The translations under genes were made by a program, and so were the position numbers. The notes below the pieces were generated by a model that ran no database searches, was not told where the DNA came from, and saw only the letters and a list, made by a program, of their open reading frames with translations. From JAWKTV01 sp041398905 (GTDB taxonomy: Bacteria > Planctomycetota > Planctomycetia > Planctomycetales > Planctomycetaceae), in assembly GCA_041398905.1 (NCBI GenBank), contig JAWKTV010000025.1:1-6266 (forward strand): a stretch of 6,266 nucleotides of DNA, given 5' to 3'. The number at the start of each line of letters is the position of its first letter. The stretch's first letter is position 1. This document shows positions 1 to 6,224 of this stretch, piece by piece.

Positions 1-1429
1 CCGCCTGCAGCACGTACTTGACGAGATCGAGGGTGTCGGTGAACTCGTGTTGCACCTGGTCCGGCGTGACGAACAGGTGCGCATCGTCCTGCGTGAGGCC
101 CCGCACGCGGAGCATGCCGTTCAGCTCACCCGACTGCTCATGACGATAGACGGTGCCGAACTCCGCCAGTTTGACCGGCAGGTCGCGATAGCTGCGGGGC
201 TGCGCCTTGTACATTTGCACGTGGTGCGGGCAGTTCATCGGCTTCAGCAGGTAGCGTTCCTGCTGTCGTTCCCACTTCCTCAGGACGTCCAGCTTCGCGT
301 CGTCGCTGCCCGACGTGAAGTAGTCGGCGAGCTCCGCTCCGAGGTCGCGGGCCGCGGCGAGGAAGTCCCCCTCGACCTTCTCGGTCAGCGAGCCATCCTC
401 GATGCGGCCCTTCCAGTGGTCGACCAACTGCCCGGCCGGGTGACCAAACAGCGGCGCGAACTGCGACTCCCGGTAGTACGGGAAGTGCCCGCTGGTTTCG
501 TACATTTCCACCCGGCCGACGTGCGGACTGTAAACCGGCGAGTACCCGCGACGCAGCAGCTCCTGCTTGATGAAGTCTTCGAGGAGGACACGGACGGTCG
601 CCCCCTTCGGCAGCCACAGCGCCAGCCCCTGGCCAACGTCGTTCGAGATCGTGAACAGACCGTGCTGCTTGCCGAGCACGCGGTGGTCCCGCTTCTTCGC
701 CTCTTCCACCTGATCGAGATACGCCTGCTGGTCCTTCTTGTCGAAGAAGGCGGTGCCGTACAGGCGTTGCAGGTGTTTGCCGTCCGCCTGCCCCTTCCAG
801 TTGCTGCCGGCGATGCTGAGGAGCTTGAACGCCTTGATCTTGCCGGCGTCGGGAATGTGCGGCCCGCGGCAGAGGTCGACGAACTCGCCCTGACGGTAGA
901 AGCTCAGCGACGCATGATCGGCGAGGCCGGTGTCGATGTGCTCCGCCTTGAGTTCCTGTTCGAGATCGCGAACGAGCTTCAGTGCCTCCTCACGGGAGAG
1001 GCTGAAGCGCTCAAACGGCTCGGCCTCTTTGACGATCGCCTCCATCTCGGCCTCGATGCGCGGAAAGTCTTCCTCGCTGATCGGGGTGTCGAGGTCGAAG
1101 TCGTAGTAGTACCCGTTGCCGGTGGTGGGACCGAAGGCGAGGCCGACGCCGGGGAACAGTCGCATGACGGCGCGGGCCATCACGTGGGCGCACGAGTGCC
1201 GCAGCACGCCGAGGGCAGCGGGGTCTTTGGTGGTCAGCAGCTTTAGCGGAATCGGGTCGCTGTCGGACAGCTCCTCCAGAGGTCGAGTGGCGTCGACCAC
1301 CTGTTCGCCGATCTGGGCCGCGACGGTCGCCATTGCGAGCCGTTCACCAATCGAGCGGGCAACATCCAGAGCCGACGCGCCGGCGGGATACGACTTGACC
1401 GATCCATCGGGAAGTTGAACGTTGGGCAT
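1..1429 (-). CDS. thrS: Threonyl-tRNA synthetase (ThrRS), C-terminal part beyond the window
   Basis: Class II aminoacyl-tRNA synthetase that charges tRNA-Thr with threonine in the cytoplasm using ATP. The frame opens with ATG at 1429 (MPNVQLPDGSVKSYPAG) and runs open to base 2, giving 476 codons. In order it shows an N-terminal TGS domain (residues 1 to about 65); the editing domain with HSCAH (H78, H82) and DLCRGPH (C187, H191); and the start of the catalytic core with motif 1 around ETSGHF (H315), the zinc cysteine in PMNCPHH (C400), motif 2 arginine in VYRHE (R429) and the second zinc ligand in DDAH (H451). The third zinc ligand, motif 3 and the anticodon-binding domain should lie beyond base 1. 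C400 to H451 matches the E. coli spacing of 51, but the stretch before C400 is about 60 residues longer than in E. coli, an insertion at roughly 325-388. A GAAGG lies 9 bases before the start. Identification is firm. Confidence 0.97.
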   Translation of the reverse strand, partial: MPNVQLPDGSVKSYPAGASALDVARSIGERLAMATVAAQIGEQVVDATRPLEELSDSDPIPLKLLTTKDPAALGVLRHSCAHVMARAVMRLFPGVGLAFGPTTGNGYYYDFDLDTPISEEDFPRIEAEMEAIVKEAEPFERFSLSREEALKLVRDLEQELKAEHIDTGLADHASLSFYRQGEFVDLCRGPHIPDAGKIKAFKLLSIAGSNWKGQADGKHLQRLYGTAFFDKKDQQAYLDQVEEAKKRDHRVLGKQHGLFTISNDVGQGLALWLPKGATVRVLLEDFIKQELLRRGYSPVYSPHVGRVEMYETSGHFPYYRESQFAPLFGHPAGQLVDHWKGRIEDGSLTEKVEGDFLAAARDLGAELADYFTSGSDDAKLDVLRKWERQQERYLLKPMNCPHHVQMYKAQPRSYRDLPVKLAEFGTVYRHEQSGELNGMLRVRGLTQDDAHLFVTPDQVQHEFTDTLDLVKYVLQA

Positions 1430-1438
1430 TGCACAGAG

Positions 1439-1443
1439 CCTTC
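1439..1443 (-). promoter_or_regulatory. Probable ribosome binding site of thrS
   Basis: On the minus strand GAAGG lies 9 bases before the ATG at 1429. It is a modest Shine-Dalgarno match and supports that start, as does the TGS domain beginning directly at MPNVQLPDG. Confidence 0.5.
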
Positions 1444-1470
1444 AGCAGTCCGCAACAGCGGCTCACAGTC

Positions 1471-1491
1471 GTCGCCGATACGAAGGGCGAC
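1471..1491 (-). other. Hairpin in the thrS leader
   Basis: A perfect 6-bp stem pairs GTCGCC (1471-1476) with GGCGAC (1486-1491) around a 9-base loop. It lies between the predicted transcription start near 1508 and the thrS ATG. A smaller CCGC/GCGG hairpin follows closer to the start codon. E. coli thrS is autoregulated through a structured leader, so a control role is conceivable, but nothing here resembles that operator and short stems are common in GC-rich DNA. Confidence 0.3.
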
Positions 1492-1514
1492 TGATGGACG
1501 TGAACCTCCGCCGC

Positions 1515-1543
1515 GTTCTAGGGCAGCAATGCCAAGCGGTCAA
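1515..1543 (-). promoter_or_regulatory. Sigma-70-type promoter of thrS
   Basis: On the minus strand a -35 box TTGACC (1543-1538, five of six consensus bases) is followed after exactly 17 bases by a -10 box TAGAAC (1520-1515, four of six). Transcription would start near 1508, leaving a leader of about 80 bases before the thrS ATG. Spacing, orientation and position all fit; it is the best promoter in the window. Confidence 0.6.
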
Positions 1544-1680
1544 CACTGATGACGCTGTTTCGTCAAGCCCCCACGCGCAGGTTTCGTGGGCCTGTCTCAC
1601 CACCACCAGAGCTCCGTTCAGCAGCCCGCCAGCGGCCCGTCGCGTCGCCCCGGACCAGAAACAGCGAGACGGAGGCCGTA

Positions 1681-1730
1681 AGGCTCCGGACCGGCGGCGT
1701 GCCTTGTGCCCTCGCCGCTGGTCCGAGGCT
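1681..1730. repeat. 13-bp hairpin flanked by AGGCT direct repeats
   Basis: CGGACCGGCGGCG (1687-1699) pairs with CGCCGCTGGTCCG (1713-1725) around a 13-base loop, with one G-T wobble. AGGCT occurs just outside each end, at 1681-1685 and 1726-1730. The form resembles a small REP-like or miniature inverted-repeat insertion with a 5-bp target duplication, but one copy cannot establish that. There is no T-run on either side, so it is unlikely to be an intrinsic terminator. Confidence 0.4.
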
Positions 1731-1880
1731 GACGCCGCCATCAGTTCGAGAACGGCACCCGGGTTTGCTGGGCGAGGCCGCCGGTGCCGACATGTGGAAG
1801 CCGGGTGACCGGAATACTGGCTCCAATGCGTCGGGGCCGGAGACTGCCCCGCAAAACCTGCGCGCCATTCTCAGCCGATG

Positions 1881-1903
1881 CGGCCTGCCCGCGGGCAAGG
1901 CCG
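1881..1903. other. GC-rich hairpin downstream of the peptidase-like gene
   Basis: CGGCCTGCC and GGCAAGGCCG form nine base pairs with one bulged A around a CGCG loop. The centre is a perfect 12-bp palindrome, TGCCCGCGGGCA (1886-1897). It lies about 95 bases past the stop codon of the minus-strand gene and could stop or protect its transcript, but no U-tract follows it. Confidence 0.25.
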
Positions 1904-1997
1904 GTCTGGTCGAGCAGCGAGTCCATCCGGCGGTGTCTGGGATCGCTGAAAATTCCCGGTGCCGGTTCACGACGGGGTGCGATGCGGCCCACGGCGG

Positions 1998-3101
1998 CTA
2001 GCGACTGGTTTTGTGTGAGCGAGTCGACGGAACTGTGCATTCCAAGGTTGCTCCCGCCGGGGCGGGCGGCTCCAGCGTTCGAGCACCATTGCCGCCGCGA
2101 CGCTCACGCCGCAGCAGTGGCAGCGGCTGCGGCGAGGCGACGGCCACCTCGACACCGGGAGCGTTTCCGCCGCCGAAGACCGGCAACTCTTGCCCCGTCG
2201 CCAACGACTGAGCCTGTCCGGGTATCGACGTCCCCGCTGGTTGGTTCTGTCCCCGGACCGCGAGTTCTTGCGGACGGCTCGCATTCGCGGCACTGTTCAT
2301 CGCCAACTGCTCACCGTTTGGACGACCGTTGCGCGGATACCCGGCGACCACCCAGTTCGTCCAGTCCCGCTCCAACTGTGTGACGCTCTGATAGCCGTAG
2401 TGCTTGCGAATCGCTTTCCCCCACCCCTGCGTGTGGGCATCCTGCAGAAAGTTAAGGAAGCGGCGACGGCCGGCTTCCCCCGGTTCCGCCTGCACGAGGT
2501 AGCGGGCCAGCGAGTACCCTTCCGCATACAGCGTATAGACCTGCTCCATCTCCGCGGGGTACTCCTTGATCTCCAGCAGTCGAGCGAGCGGAATCCGCTT
2601 GTTTGTTTGCAGCACCCGGTCCAGCAGCACCTCCTGCCGCTTGCGCTCTTCCACATGTTCAATCAGCGTCGCGGCCCCTTCATCCGCCCACCGGGGCAAT
2701 GGACGACGAAAGTGCGAAGCAAAGATCGTGTGGCTCACCTCGTGCGGGATCACCGAATCCAGCACCCGCTCCAAAGTGCCCTGGACTTCCATATTCCAGC
2801 CCCCGACTTCGCCACGATCAAAGGTGAACGTCGTCGCACCGCCCGCGCCGAGTTGGCCGACCTTCACCTTGACCGGGCAGGGGCGATACCAGTCCGGCAG
2901 CGTGTGACCGAGCCAGGCCACCGCCAGCTCTTTTCGAGCATGCTCGGCGGTGTCCGCCACCTGCTGGGCGACGTTCGGATCGTCGGCAGTAACGATGAAG
3001 TTCGTGGAGCGGGCCTGTGCTGCGTGGCACAAGGCAGGGAGGAGCAGCGTGGTGACAAGGAGAACGGCAACAGACGTTCCCCGTGGTCGAAGGGCTTCCA
3101 T
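1998..3101 (-). CDS. Secreted HExxH metallopeptidase-like protein (peptidase MA-like)
   Basis: A 367-residue protein, probably exported and acting as a zinc peptidase; its substrate is unknown. The N-terminus is a signal peptide: Arg at 5 and 7, a hydrophobic stretch at about 11-25, then CHAAQA with type I cleavage likely near residue 27 or 30. LPALC is not a good lipobox. The catalytic motif is HEVSH (H120, E121, H124), followed by RWADEG, where E141 fits the third zinc ligand of gluzincins. Residues 185-253 (YAEGYSLARYLV, then GWGKAIRKHYGY and LERDWTNWV) form the helical segment usual after the catalytic core in this group. From about 255 to the end the chain is low-complexity, first Asn/Gln/Ala/Pro-rich and then Arg/Pro-rich. 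An in-frame TGA eight codons upstream makes ATG 3101 the only sensible start. The gene stands alone, divergent from the hydrolase gene. The fold assignment is fairly secure; activity is inferred. Confidence 0.85.
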   Translation of the reverse strand: MEALRPRGTSVAVLLVTTLLLPALCHAAQARSTNFIVTADDPNVAQQVADTAEHARKELAVAWLGHTLPDWYRPCPVKVKVGQLGAGGATTFTFDRGEVGGWNMEVQGTLERVLDSVIPHEVSHTIFASHFRRPLPRWADEGAATLIEHVEERKRQEVLLDRVLQTNKRIPLARLLEIKEYPAEMEQVYTLYAEGYSLARYLVQAEPGEAGRRRFLNFLQDAHTQGWGKAIRKHYGYQSVTQLERDWTNWVVAGYPRNGRPNGEQLAMNSAANASRPQELAVRGQNQPAGTSIPGQAQSLATGQELPVFGGGNAPGVEVAVASPQPLPLLRRERRGGNGARTLEPPAPAGATLECTVPSTRSHKTSR

Positions 3102-3527
3102 GCGCTTCCAGCCGGTTCGAGTTCAGCTCGCGGCGATCGTCCACCCCTGCGAGCCTCGCAGGCTCCCAGCGGCAGAATCGGCCGAATCCTTCCGACCGAC
3201 GCGGCGGATTCTAGCAACCGCTGCGCCACACCCTAGGCCAGTTTTGAGTTTTCTTACCCGAGTTCCGATCTCATTACCGAATCAGGAGTTAGGTCAACCT
3301 GCGACGAACCCGCGCCGCCACGCCGCTCGATCTCGCTGCAGCCACCCCTGTAACAATTGCAATCCTCGGCCTTCTTTTTGGAAAGTCTTGCGATCTCCAT
3401 GTTTCGCACGCCGCACCGGAAATCCCTTGATTGCATGCCTGCACGCGAGCTGCTGGCCGCGAAAAGCTGGAACTCAGTCCGCTAAACCGGCACCAACTTG
3501 TGTGTGCCGTCTCCAAGTGGTTGAGAT

Positions 3528-3533
3528 TAGAAT
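3528..3533 (+). promoter_or_regulatory. Possible -10 box ahead of the hydrolase leader
   Basis: TAGAAT matches the -10 consensus at five of six positions and lies 20 bases before the first stem-loop of the leader. No credible -35 box is found 16-18 bases upstream. If used, it would give a leader of about 210 bases before the hydrolase start. Confidence 0.25.
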
Positions 3534-3552
3534 TCCCTCACCTCCTCTGATG

Positions 3553-3664
3553 CCGCGGCGACTTCGCTAAACTTGAGCGCGCTGCGGACGGACAGAGTGC
3601 GGGGGACGGCAGCCGGTCCGCGCAATCCCCTGCTCCTTCGCAATGCCGTCGCAGGGAACTGCGA
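3553..3664 (+). other. Cluster of three stem-loops, possible structured 5' leader
   Basis: First, CCGCGGCG (3553-3560) pairs with CGCTGCGG (3580-3587), enclosing an inner stem CGCT/AGCG (3565-3568 with 3576-3579). Second, GCGGGGGA (3599-3606) pairs with TCCCCTGC (3626-3633), with one G-T wobble and a small inner CGG/CCG hairpin. Third, TCGCAG and CTGCGA (3649-3654, 3659-3664) close a GGAA loop, which fits the GNRA tetraloop pattern. The stems are separated by 11 and 15 bases. This could be the folded leader of the hydrolase mRNA or a small RNA. It matches no riboswitch class I can name, and GC-rich DNA forms stems easily, so the assignment is tentative. Confidence 0.35.
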
Positions 3665-3700
3665 GCAACCGCGCGAGCTGAGAGAACGTTCCCAACTTTC

Positions 3701-3716
3701 GTGACGCACACGTCAC
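3701..3716. promoter_or_regulatory. Perfect inverted repeat GTGACG-CACA-CGTCAC before the hydrolase gene
   Basis: Six-base arms are perfectly complementary around a four-base centre, ending 33 bases before the ATG at 3750. The symmetry and position suit a dimeric repressor operator, or a fourth hairpin in the leader. An 8-bp palindrome GAACGTTC lies just upstream at 3684-3691. No specific regulator can be named. Confidence 0.4.
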
Positions 3717-3749
3717 TGACTTTCCATATCGCGAGTGCAACTGCTGACG

Positions 3750-4688
3750 ATGCGTTTCGAAAACCTCGACACCTCGCATCGTCGCCCCGGGCTGCTCAAC
3801 GTGCTGCGCTGGAGTGTCGTCGACCGCTTGCTTCGACGCCGCAAGCCCTGCCCCCCCGGCCCGCCCGCCGACTCCATCGCACCGGACCTCGCGCTCATTC
3901 ATCAGCCCCATGGACCGCCGCGGCTGACCTGGCTCGGCCACGCCTCGCTCCTCGGCTGCCTCGACAATCAATCGTTCCTCGTTGATCCCGTCTTCTCGCC
4001 ACGTATCGGCCTCTTCTATCCCAGGTACGCCCCACCCGGACTTGCCGCCGAGCAACTCCCCGCCATCGATTGTCTGCTCGTCACCCACAACCACTACGAT
4101 CACCTCGATCGCCGCTCCGTTGAACAGCTTGATCGAAACCTGACAGTGATCGCCCCGGCCGGGCTGGGTCGCTGGTTCTTCCGCTTCGGCTTCGCCCGCA
4201 TCGTCGAACTCAACTGGTGGGAAGAGGCGACCGTCGGCGGCCTGCATGTCACCAGCGTGCCCGCCCGTCACTGGTCGCACCGACGGCCCGGCGATATCAA
4301 CAAGTCCCACTGGTGCGGCTACGTCATCAAGGGCGCCGGCGTCTCGATTTACCACGCCGGCGACACCGCCGCGTTCGATGGTTTCCAACAGATCGCCGCC
4401 CGGTTCCCCGAACTCGACGCGGCACTGGTGCCAATCGCCGGCTATGAGCCCAATTGGTTCATGCGACACAACCACCTCGACCCCGAAGAAGCCGGCGCCG
4501 CCTTCCAACACCTGAACCCCAGGCTCTGCATCCCGATTCATTGGGGGACTTTCCAGATGACCGACGAGTCTTTGCGCGAACCGGTCGACCGGCTGCGAAA
4601 ATGGTGGCTGTCCCAAACATCGCTGGCGCCCCAACAACTGCAGGTGCTCGCCATCGGCCAGACCCTGCGACTCGACACGCAGACCTAA
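3750..4688 (+). CDS. MBL-fold metallo-hydrolase of the NAPE-PLD type
   Basis: A 312-residue metallo-beta-lactamase-fold hydrolase resembling N-acylphosphatidylethanolamine phospholipase D, which cleaves a phosphodiester with a dinuclear zinc centre. All metal ligands of that family are present: THNHYDHLD (H113, H115, D117, H118), VPARHWSHR (H174), YHAGDT (D205) and IPIHWGTF (H264). The family signature around YEPNWFMRHNHLDPEEA is also clear, with H242 matching the conserved substrate-side His. There is no signal peptide; the basic N-terminus (LNVLRWSVVDRLLRRR) may touch membranes. An in-frame GTG at 3735 would add five residues; I prefer ATG 3750 because neither has a ribosome site and MRFENLD looks like a natural beginning. 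Bacterial members have no settled substrate, so phospholipase activity is inferred from eukaryotic relatives. The gene follows an inverted repeat and stem-loop leader and precedes moxR by 162 bases. Confidence 0.93.
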   Translation: MRFENLDTSHRRPGLLNVLRWSVVDRLLRRRKPCPPGPPADSIAPDLALIHQPHGPPRLTWLGHASLLGCLDNQSFLVDPVFSPRIGLFYPRYAPPGLAAEQLPAIDCLLVTHNHYDHLDRRSVEQLDRNLTVIAPAGLGRWFFRFGFARIVELNWWEEATVGGLHVTSVPARHWSHRRPGDINKSHWCGYVIKGAGVSIYHAGDTAAFDGFQQIAARFPELDAALVPIAGYEPNWFMRHNHLDPEEAGAAFQHLNPRLCIPIHWGTFQMTDESLREPVDRLRKWWLSQTSLAPQQLQVLAIGQTLRLDTQT

Positions 4689-4707
4689 GGCCTGACTCCC
4701 GGGGTAC

Positions 4708-4724
4708 GACGGACTTCCAGTCCG
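4708..4724. repeat. GACGGACTTCCAGT repeat hairpin after the hydrolase gene
   Basis: CGGACT (4710-4715) and AGTCCG (4719-4724) form a perfect stem around TCC. The element starts 20 bases after the hydrolase stop codon and shares 13 of 14 bases with a copy after moxR (5902-5915). No T-run follows, so it is not a classical terminator. The other bases of the 4689-4850 gap hold no recognisable gene and no good promoter for moxR. Confidence 0.5.
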
Positions 4725-4850
4725 CACCGAATAATGCCCAACCAAGCGGCTTTCGGCCAGGAAGTCGTGACCACGATGCTCATGGCACGTTGTTCCCGGG
4801 GCTGCTAATCTGCACCGATTATCGCTCCCTTCCCCCGCACCGTACAGACT

Positions 4851-5879
4851 ATGACGACTGAGCCACTTGCCTCCCAGTCGCAACCGATCGACCGCGCGGG
4901 CCACGCGCGATCGGATGTCGCTGATGATGTGGGCAAGGGCGACGATGGCCGGGTGCTGCCAAAGCTGCAGGGGCTTCGGGATAACCTCACGCGGGTGATT
5001 CGCGGAAAAGATGAGGCCATCGAAACACTGCTCGTCGCGTTGCTCTCCGCCGGGTCGATACTGCTCGAAGATGTCCCCGGCGTCGGCAAGACCACGTTGG
5101 CGAAGGCGCTCGCCAAGTCGCTGGACGTCGAATTTCGCCGCATCCAGTTCACGCCCGACCTCCTCCCGTCCGACATTCTCGGAGCGTCCATCTACAACCC
5201 AAAGGACGGCAGCTTTACATTCCGCGAGGGGCCGATCTTTTGCAGCGTGCTGCTCGCGGATGAAATCAACCGGGCCTCGCCACGCACGCAGTCGGCTCTG
5301 CTCGAAGCGATGAGCGAAGGCCAGGCGACGATCGAAGGCCAGAGGTACCGCCTGCCTCAGCCGTTCCTGGTGCTCGCCACTGAAAACCCCATCGACTTCC
5401 ACGGCACCTACCCGCTCCCCGAGGCACAGTTGGACCGCTTCCTCGTCCAACTGCGACTCGGCTACCCTGCGCCGGCCAGCGAAGTCGACATCCTCCTCGG
5501 ACAGGCCAACGATGTCCCCATCGATCACCTCAAGCCGGTCATGCGGCTCGAAGAACTGATCTGCCTGCAAGGCATGGTTCGCGAAGTCCGCGTCGAACGG
5601 TCCATCGCCCGCTACATCGTCGACCTCGCCGGCGCGACCCGCCGGCACCATCAACTCAAACTCGGCGTCAGCCCCCGCGGCTCACTCATGTTCTTCCGCG
5701 CAGCGCAAGCCCACGCGCTCGCCAGTGGCCGACAATACGTACTCCCCGACGACGTTCAACACATGGCCGTCCCCGTGCTGGCGCATCGCACCGTGCTCTC
5801 CAGCAAAGCCCGCTACGGCAGCCTGTCCAAAGAACAGGTCATCGAAGAAATCATCGGACAGGTCCCCGTCCCAGTCTGA
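4851..5879 (+). CDS. MoxR-family AAA+ ATPase
   Basis: A 342-residue cytoplasmic ATPase of the MoxR family, whose members act as chaperones that insert cofactors into or remodel partner proteins, often ones carrying von Willebrand factor A domains. Residues 1-35 are a polar, poorly conserved lead-in. The AAA+ core then shows Walker A in EDVPGVGKTT (K80), the DLLPSDILG segment (about 103-111), Walker B in LLADEINRA (D137, E138), sensor 1 in ATEN (N179), the arginine-finger region LPEAQLDRF (R196) and sensor 2 in GVSPRGS (R276). The C-terminal lid ends with a helix-rich segment after LPDDVQHMAVPVLAHR. Length and motif order are normal and the gene is intact. ATG 4851 is the first start in frame near the conserved region; no Shine-Dalgarno is seen. 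In most genomes DUF58 and VWA genes follow moxR, which suggests the nature of the gene starting at 6225. The specific client is unknown. Confidence 0.96.
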   Translation: MTTEPLASQSQPIDRAGHARSDVADDVGKGDDGRVLPKLQGLRDNLTRVIRGKDEAIETLLVALLSAGSILLEDVPGVGKTTLAKALAKSLDVEFRRIQFTPDLLPSDILGASIYNPKDGSFTFREGPIFCSVLLADEINRASPRTQSALLEAMSEGQATIEGQRYRLPQPFLVLATENPIDFHGTYPLPEAQLDRFLVQLRLGYPAPASEVDILLGQANDVPIDHLKPVMRLEELICLQGMVREVRVERSIARYIVDLAGATRRHHQLKLGVSPRGSLMFFRAAQAHALASGRQYVLPDDVQHMAVPVLAHRTVLSSKARYGSLSKEQVIEEIIGQVPVPV

Positions 5880-5900
5880 CAGCCGGCCGCAGAATGCATC

Positions 5901-5921
5901 GGACGGACATCCAGTTCGTCC
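5901..5921. repeat. Second GACGGAC(A)TCCAGT repeat hairpin, after moxR
   Basis: GGACGGA (5901-5907) pairs with TTCGTCC (5915-5921), with one G-T wobble, around a 7-base loop. The core GACGGACATCCAGT (5902-5915) starts 23 bases after the moxR stop and differs from the copy at 4708-4721 by one base. It may act as a transcript-end hairpin or be a dispersed repeat; no U-tract follows. Confidence 0.45.
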
Positions 5922-6050
5922 CCGGACGCACACAGCGACCCCATTCTCCGCCGGAAAGTCATGGCCAGGATCTCAATCACCCGCCTTTCAACGGGCTGCC
6001 AAGACCACGGCCCGCCCGTCAACAGCGAGCGAAGGACACAGTCGCAGGAT

Positions 6051-6084
6051 GCCGCGACCTGCCAGACGCCGCGACCTCGCCAGG
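6051..6084. repeat. Two imperfect 17-bp tandem units
   Basis: GCCGCGACCT occurs at 6051-6060 and again at 6068-6077, each followed within two bases by CCAG, so the unit repeats at a 17-base period. It could be a pair of binding sites or a chance duplication in GC-rich spacer. Confidence 0.3.
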
Positions 6085-6188
6085 GCGGCCAAACTTCCGA
6101 CAACGTCCCCGGTTGACGTTCCCCCCAGAAAATTTCCGGCACAGACCCCAATCAGCCCCTTCAGGCAGAAAACGGGGGCAATCTGCGA

Positions 6189-6216
6189 TTGCACGAAGCG
6201 GAAGAGCCACTAGAAT
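6189..6216 (+). promoter_or_regulatory. Possible promoter for the gene starting at 6225
   Basis: TAGAAT (6211-6216) is a five-of-six -10 match, with a weak TTGCAC (6189-6194) 16 bases upstream. Transcription would start around 6223-6225, at or next to the ATG, implying a leaderless mRNA. The weak -35 box keeps this tentative. Confidence 0.3.
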
Positions 6217-6224
6217 CCCAGCTC

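Larger units (their letters stand above)
1430..1997. other. Spacer between thrS and the upstream peptidase-like gene; no gene recognised
   Basis: Several overlapping frames of 90-150 codons are open here on both strands, but their products are Arg-, Pro- and Ser-rich, resemble no family I know and have no convincing start signal. The part nearest thrS holds its promoter and leader. The rest contains two hairpins (1681-1730 and 1881-1903). No tRNA or rRNA is visible. Confidence 0.6.
3102..3749. other. Spacer between divergent genes; no coding gene recognised
   Basis: This 648-base stretch separates the minus-strand peptidase-like gene from the plus-strand hydrolase gene. Open frames here are shadows or short and unlike any known protein. 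Bases 3235-3540 are less GC-rich than the rest and hold nothing I recognise, including no tRNA. A TAGAAT on the minus strand (3213-3208) could be the -10 box of the peptidase-like gene, about 107 bases before its start, though no -35 box is seen. Bases 3553-3716 carry the stem-loops described separately. Confidence 0.6.
5880..6224. other. Spacer after moxR; no gene recognised
   Basis: These 345 bases contain no frame with a credible product on either strand. They hold the second copy of the GACGGAC repeat (5901-5921), a weak inverted repeat ACGGGC/GCCCGT (5991-5996 with 6014-6019), a short tandem repeat (6051-6084) and a possible promoter at the right end. The spacer is long for a moxR operon, where the next gene is usually close. 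Confidence 0.55.

Noticed and set aside
47..1246. A 399-codon plus-strand frame opposite thrS
   Set aside because: It is the in-register antisense shadow of thrS and ends exactly at a rare CTA Leu codon of thrS.
1549..2001. Overlapping open frames of 90-150 codons in the thrS-peptidase spacer
   Set aside because: Products are biased to Arg/Pro/Ser, overlap on both strands and show no motif or start signal.
2190..3236. A 348-codon plus-strand frame opposite the peptidase-like gene
   Set aside because: It is the in-register antisense shadow; the minus strand has a signal peptide and HExxH motif.
3235..3540. Possible RNA gene in the less GC-rich part of the divergent spacer
   Set aside because: No tRNA arms or other recognisable RNA signature were found.
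4780..4797. TGGCACG resembling a sigma-54 -24 box upstream of moxR
   Set aside because: The -12 position reads CC instead of GC and the TTGC element is missing.
4800..4808. TAATCT as a -10 box for moxR
   Set aside because: The hexamer 17 bases upstream, TGGCAC, matches the -35 consensus at only two positions.
3567..5654. A 695-codon open frame on the minus strand across the hydrolase and moxR genes
   Set aside because: It is in codon register with both plus-strand genes. Antisense stops there need TTA, CTA or TCA codons, which these genes avoid. The product has no domain and both sense genes are clear.
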